Part shown: positions 14,216-17,260 of the stretch, one piece after another
How positions within the stretch are numbered: the stretch's first letter is position 1
Layout of the letters: each line of letters begins with the position of its first letter
Source of the DNA: an uncultured Bacteroidales bacterium
GTDB lineage: Bacteria; Bacteroidota; Bacteroidia; Bacteroidales; Lentimicrobiaceae
DNA length: 17,260 nt
Direction: 5' to 3'
Assembly (NCBI GenBank): GCA_937894795.1
Contig: CALCQV010000094.1
Coordinates: forward strand, 1-17,260
Position numbers and translations under genes: made by a program
Notes under the pieces: model-generated
The model's database searches: none
What the model was told of the DNA's origin: nothing
The model's input: the letters and a program-made list of their open reading frames with translations, nothing else

Positions 14216-17146
14216 ATGAAAAAAATAATTACACTGTTGTTTTTATCCCTGTTCACCCTTTATGCCTGGTCGCAGGGCAGGGTGATTACAGGTACCGTTA
14301 CTGACGAGGCCGGACAAGGTTTGCCCGGAGTAACAGTATTGCTTGTGGGTACTGGTACAGGTACTGTTACTGATTTGGAGGGGAAATACAGCCTCAATGC
14401 CGGACAGGGGACCTTGCGTTTTAGCTTTATAGGCTATACACCGCAAGAAATTCAAATTGGAACACAGAACACAATTAATGTAACACTGGTTGAAGAACTT
14501 ACAGAATTGAATGAGGTAATTGTCATTGGCTATGGTGTTCAAAGAAAAAAGGATGTAAGTACAGCAGTGGTTGTTGTGGACGAGGAAGCGATTGCCGAAA
14601 GGCCTATTGTATCAGCGGCGCAGGCTCTGCAGGGTAAGGCAGCCGGGGTGCAGGTGGTTCAAAATTCAGGAAAACCCGGGGCTTCAATGAGTGTAAGGGT
14701 TAGAGGTGCAACATCGGTTTTATCATCAAATGAGCCATTGTATGTGGTGGATGGAATCATTGGTGCTGATATCAGGGGGCTGAATCCCAATGATATTGCC
14801 AATATGACCGTGTTAAAAGATGCAACATCAGCTGCAATCTACGGTTCACGTGGTGCCAATGGTGTTGTTATTATCACCACTAAAAGAGGTGAAGAAAACA
14901 AACCACTCATTAGTTTCAATACCTATTATGGTATGTCGAACCTTAGAAAACCGATTGATGTTTTGACTACAAAGCAGTACCGTGATCTGATGGAAGAAAT
15001 CTCACCGGGTAGCATCGATCCTTCGGAAACAGGATATACCAATTGGAGCGATGAGGTATTTGGAACGGGTCATACGCAGTCGTATCAGCTATCAGTTAGT
15101 GGAGGTGACAGTAAGAATAGATATTATATATCAGGTAATTACCTGACAGAAGAGGGGATTGTACGTCCGGCAAGCTTTGACCGCTATTCAATTCGGTTGA
15201 ATCTGGATAATGAACTAAGACCATGGTTAAAAATAAACACCGGTTTGTCGGTTTCCCAATTTTCTTCAAAGGATACGCCTGACAATTTAAGTTCGGGAAG
15301 AGGTGGAGTTATTATGAGTGCGCTGAACACACCACCATTCCTGAATATATATAGTGATGACCCCAATCAGGTTGGATGGTTTGATCCCAATCCATTTCAA
15401 CCATCATGGGAGAATCCGGTAGCCTATATGGAAGGCCCAGATCAGAAGAACATTGACCGTCAGGTGGCGGGTAACATGGGTGCAGAGATAAGGATAATAG
15501 AAGGATTGTACTACAGGCCAAAATTTGGTGTGGAGATAAACACACATGTGTGGGATTATTACCTGGATCCGATCAGAACCGTATATGGCAGACAGCAACA
15601 TGGAATTGGCCGGGCCGACAGATCATTGTCGAGCAGGTGGATATTGGATAATACCATAGATTATGTCCGTTCTTTCGGCGAACATAATTTTACCATAATG
15701 GGAGGTGCAAGTGCTGAAAGGTTCAGAAGCGATGGTTCATATATGGAAGGTACTGACTATAATGCTGATTATGGTGTACAGACCATTAATGCTGCAAACG
15801 TAATAGGAACAGCAAGTACTGATATTCAGGAATGGTCAATGGCTTCCTTCATGGGCCGTATAACCTATAACTATGCCGGTAAATACTATTTCCTGGCAAA
15901 CTATAGAAGGGATGGTACATCAAAATTATCAAATCCATGGGGTAATATGCCTTCAGCTTCCGTAGCATGGCGAATTTCTTCCGAGAAATTCATGGAAAAT
16001 ATCAATTTTATTGATGATTTGAAACTTCGGGCCGGTTGGGGTATTGTCGGAAATGTAGAGGGCATTAACAATTACTCCAATATAGGTGGTGTTACGTTCA
16101 ATAGAAGGCCGCCGACAAATCCTGCTTCAGGTCCCTCAATCAGCAATACCTCATATGGAAATCCTGATCTTAAATGGGAAACCACTGAACAGTTGAATTT
16201 TGGTATTGACCTGACCACATTCAGTGGAAGGTTGGTTTTAGCCCTTGATATCTATAAGAAAAACACGCACGATGTTATTCTTCCTGTTAAGTTAACTTCC
16301 TCCTTGCCTATAAACACGATAAACACCAATGCCGGTGAAATTGAGAACAGAGGAGTGGAATTCAGCATTAGTTCAATCAACACTGTTAAAACCCTTAAGT
16401 GGAACACTGATCTTAACATGTCATTCAATAAGAATGAGGTACTCTCACTCGATTATACCAAAGTTTACTCGTTTGGTCATGTATACAGCAATAACGAATA
16501 TGGCGTAATACTGAGAGAAGGAGTAGGTTTGGGTACTTTCTATGGTTATATATCAGAAGGTGTGGATCCTGAAACCGGCGATATTATCTATAAGGACAAT
16601 AACGCGAATGGGATACTTGATCCGGGTGATCGTACAATAATTGGCTCAGGTATGCCTGACTTCTATTTTGGAGTTACAAACTCATTCAATTACAAGAAAT
16701 TTGATTTCAGCTTCTTCCTTCAGGGCAGTTATGGCAATGACGTGTTCAACTCAACCAGGATAGACCTTGAAGGTATGTTTGATAGCAAGAATCAATCAAT
16801 TGATGTTCTGAGAAGGTGGACACCTACCAATACTATTACAGATATTCCCAGGGCAATTGGAAACGGGAATACCAGTAATGTTAGGAATTCATCCAGATTT
16901 GTTGAAGATGGTTCATATTTGAGGTTGAAATCCATTACCCTCTCATACAGGCTGCTTGAAAACCATAAGGTATTCAAACTCCTCTCGCTTTATGTAACCG
17001 GCCAGAATCTTCTAACATTCACAAATTACAGTGGATTTGATCCTGAGGTTAGTCAGTATGGTAATAATGCAATTGAGACGGGTTTTGATTATGGAACCTA
17101 TCCGCAATCAAGGACGATAATAGTTGGTTTAAATGTACAATTCTAA
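14216..17146 (+). CDS. SusC-type TonB-dependent outer-membrane transporter
   Basis: This 976-residue SusC/RagA-family transporter imports oligosaccharides across the outer membrane with energy from TonB. Its signal peptide ends in AWSQ (residue 20). A CarboxypepD-reg-like domain follows at about 21-95 (ITGTVTDEAGQGLPGVTV). After it come the junction LNEVIVIGYGVQRKKDV (98-114) and a plug domain (about 113-225) with ALQGKAAGVQV, RVRG, LYVVDG, DATSAAIYGSRGANGVVIITTKRG split over 202-225, all signature motifs of this family. The remaining 750 residues are the 22-strand-type barrel, ending in Phe (LNVQF) as outer-membrane barrels do. It starts 106 bp after the GH16 stop, and SusD begins 13 bp after its own stop. 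No clear promoter of its own is visible in the 106-bp gap. It is at the shorter end for the family but intact. Beta-glucan oligosaccharide as substrate is inferred from the neighbours. Confidence 0.96.
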   Translation: MKKIITLLFLSLFTLYAWSQGRVITGTVTDEAGQGLPGVTVLLVGTGTGTVTDLEGKYSLNAGQGTLRFSFIGYTPQEIQIGTQNTINVTLVEELTELNEVIVIGYGVQRKKDVSTAVVVVDEEAIAERPIVSAAQALQGKAAGVQVVQNSGKPGASMSVRVRGATSVLSSNEPLYVVDGIIGADIRGLNPNDIANMTVLKDATSAAIYGSRGANGVVIITTKRGEENKPLISFNTYYGMSNLRKPIDVLTTKQYRDLMEEISPGSIDPSETGYTNWSDEVFGTGHTQSYQLSVSGGDSKNRYYISGNYLTEEGIVRPASFDRYSIRLNLDNELRPWLKINTGLSVSQFSSKDTPDNLSSGRGGVIMSALNTPPFLNIYSDDPNQVGWFDPNPFQPSWENPVAYMEGPDQKNIDRQVAGNMGAEIRIIEGLYYRPKFGVEINTHVWDYYLDPIRTVYGRQQHGIGRADRSLSSRWILDNTIDYVRSFGEHNFTIMGGASAERFRSDGSYMEGTDYNADYGVQTINAANVIGTASTDIQEWSMASFMGRITYNYAGKYYFLANYRRDGTSKLSNPWGNMPSASVAWRISSEKFMENINFIDDLKLRAGWGIVGNVEGINNYSNIGGVTFNRRPPTNPASGPSISNTSYGNPDLKWETTEQLNFGIDLTTFSGRLVLALDIYKKNTHDVILPVKLTSSLPINTINTNAGEIENRGVEFSISSINTVKTLKWNTDLNMSFNKNEVLSLDYTKVYSFGHVYSNNEYGVILREGVGLGTFYGYISEGVDPETGDIIYKDNNANGILDPGDRTIIGSGMPDFYFGVTNSFNYKKFDFSFFLQGSYGNDVFNSTRIDLEGMFDSKNQSIDVLRRWTPTNTITDIPRAIGNGNTSNVRNSSRFVEDGSYLRLKSITLSYRLLENHKVFKLLSLYVTGQNLLTFTNYSGFDPEVSQYGNNAIETGFDYGTYPQSRTIIVGLNVQF

Positions 17147-17159
17147 AAAGCTGAAGAAG

Positions 17160-17260
17160 ATGAAACGATATATCAAAATCCTGGTAATAGCATTGTGGCT
17201 GGTGCCATTTTATGCTTGTGAAGACTTTTTGGATATTGATCCACAATCACAACCGGTTGT
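17160..17260 (+). CDS. SusD-type glycan-binding lipoprotein (3'-partial)
   Basis: Only the first 33 codons are in the window. The ATG at 17160 lies 13 bp after the SusC stop and is preceded by GAAGAAG. The translation starts MKRYIKILVIALW and reaches a lipobox ending in FYAC (Cys20), followed directly by EDFLDIDPQSQ, the very common mature start of SusD-family lipoproteins. Such proteins sit on SusC as a lid and bind the oligosaccharide. The acidic residues just after the Cys fit outward export. The position directly after SusC makes the call firm although most of the gene is missing. Confidence 0.9.
   Translation, partial: MKRYIKILVIALWLVPFYACEDFLDIDPQSQPV

Overview
The window reads as a chromosomal segment from a member of the Bacteroidota. 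Three things point there: a type IX secretion (T9SS) cassette with a type B (gliding-motility-associated) C-terminal sorting domain, a SusC/SusD glycan-uptake pair, and promoter-like sites of the Bacteroidota form TTTG-N19..21-TAnnTTTG. Base composition is moderately AT-rich. The sequence alone does not fix genus or species.

Layout. (1) Positions 1-5843 (+) hold a surface-adhesin cassette: the 3' part of a large HYR-repeat protein with a type B sorting domain, then a PorP/SprF outer-membrane protein, then a PorE-like lipoprotein (TPR, beta-propeller, OmpA-like domain). A rho-independent terminator follows. (2) Positions 5844-6256 are non-coding. They hold the terminator, a striking 98-bp hairpin made of four 11-bp units on each arm, and a probable promoter. 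(3) Positions 6257-8000 (+) hold a two-gene housekeeping pair: a single-cysteine ArsC/Spx-like protein and class II fumarase (fumC). (4) Positions 8010-11156 (-) hold a membrane glycosyltransferase of the GT39/PMT type and, upstream of it in the same direction, a secreted GH30 glycosidase. (5) Positions 11157-11509 are a divergent regulatory region with a promoter for each direction and repeated AAAGAT-type motifs. (6) Positions 11510-17260 (+) hold the core of a beta-glucan utilisation locus: a surface PKD-domain lipoprotein, a GH16 laminarinase-type lipoprotein, SusC, and the beginning of SusD, which runs off the window.

How the genes work together. In the first cassette, the HYR protein is the likely T9SS cargo. 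The PorP/SprF protein would be its outer-membrane partner, and the PorE-like protein would tie that complex to peptidoglycan. In the second locus, the PKD lipoprotein would hold polysaccharide at the surface, the GH16 enzyme would cut beta-1,3-glucan, SusC/SusD would import oligosaccharides, and the GH30 enzyme would remove or cut beta-1,6-linked glucose. Together this fits laminarin-like mixed beta-1,3/1,6-glucan, an assignment inferred from family composition. No transcriptional regulator (HTCS, SusR-like or ECF sigma/anti-sigma) lies inside the window. I see no CRISPR array, insertion sequence, tRNA or rRNA.

The least explained items are the 11-bp-unit hairpin at 6003-6100, the duplicated and unrecognised module in the PKD lipoprotein, and the repeated motifs between the divergent promoters. 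I found no clear evidence of a wholly new system.
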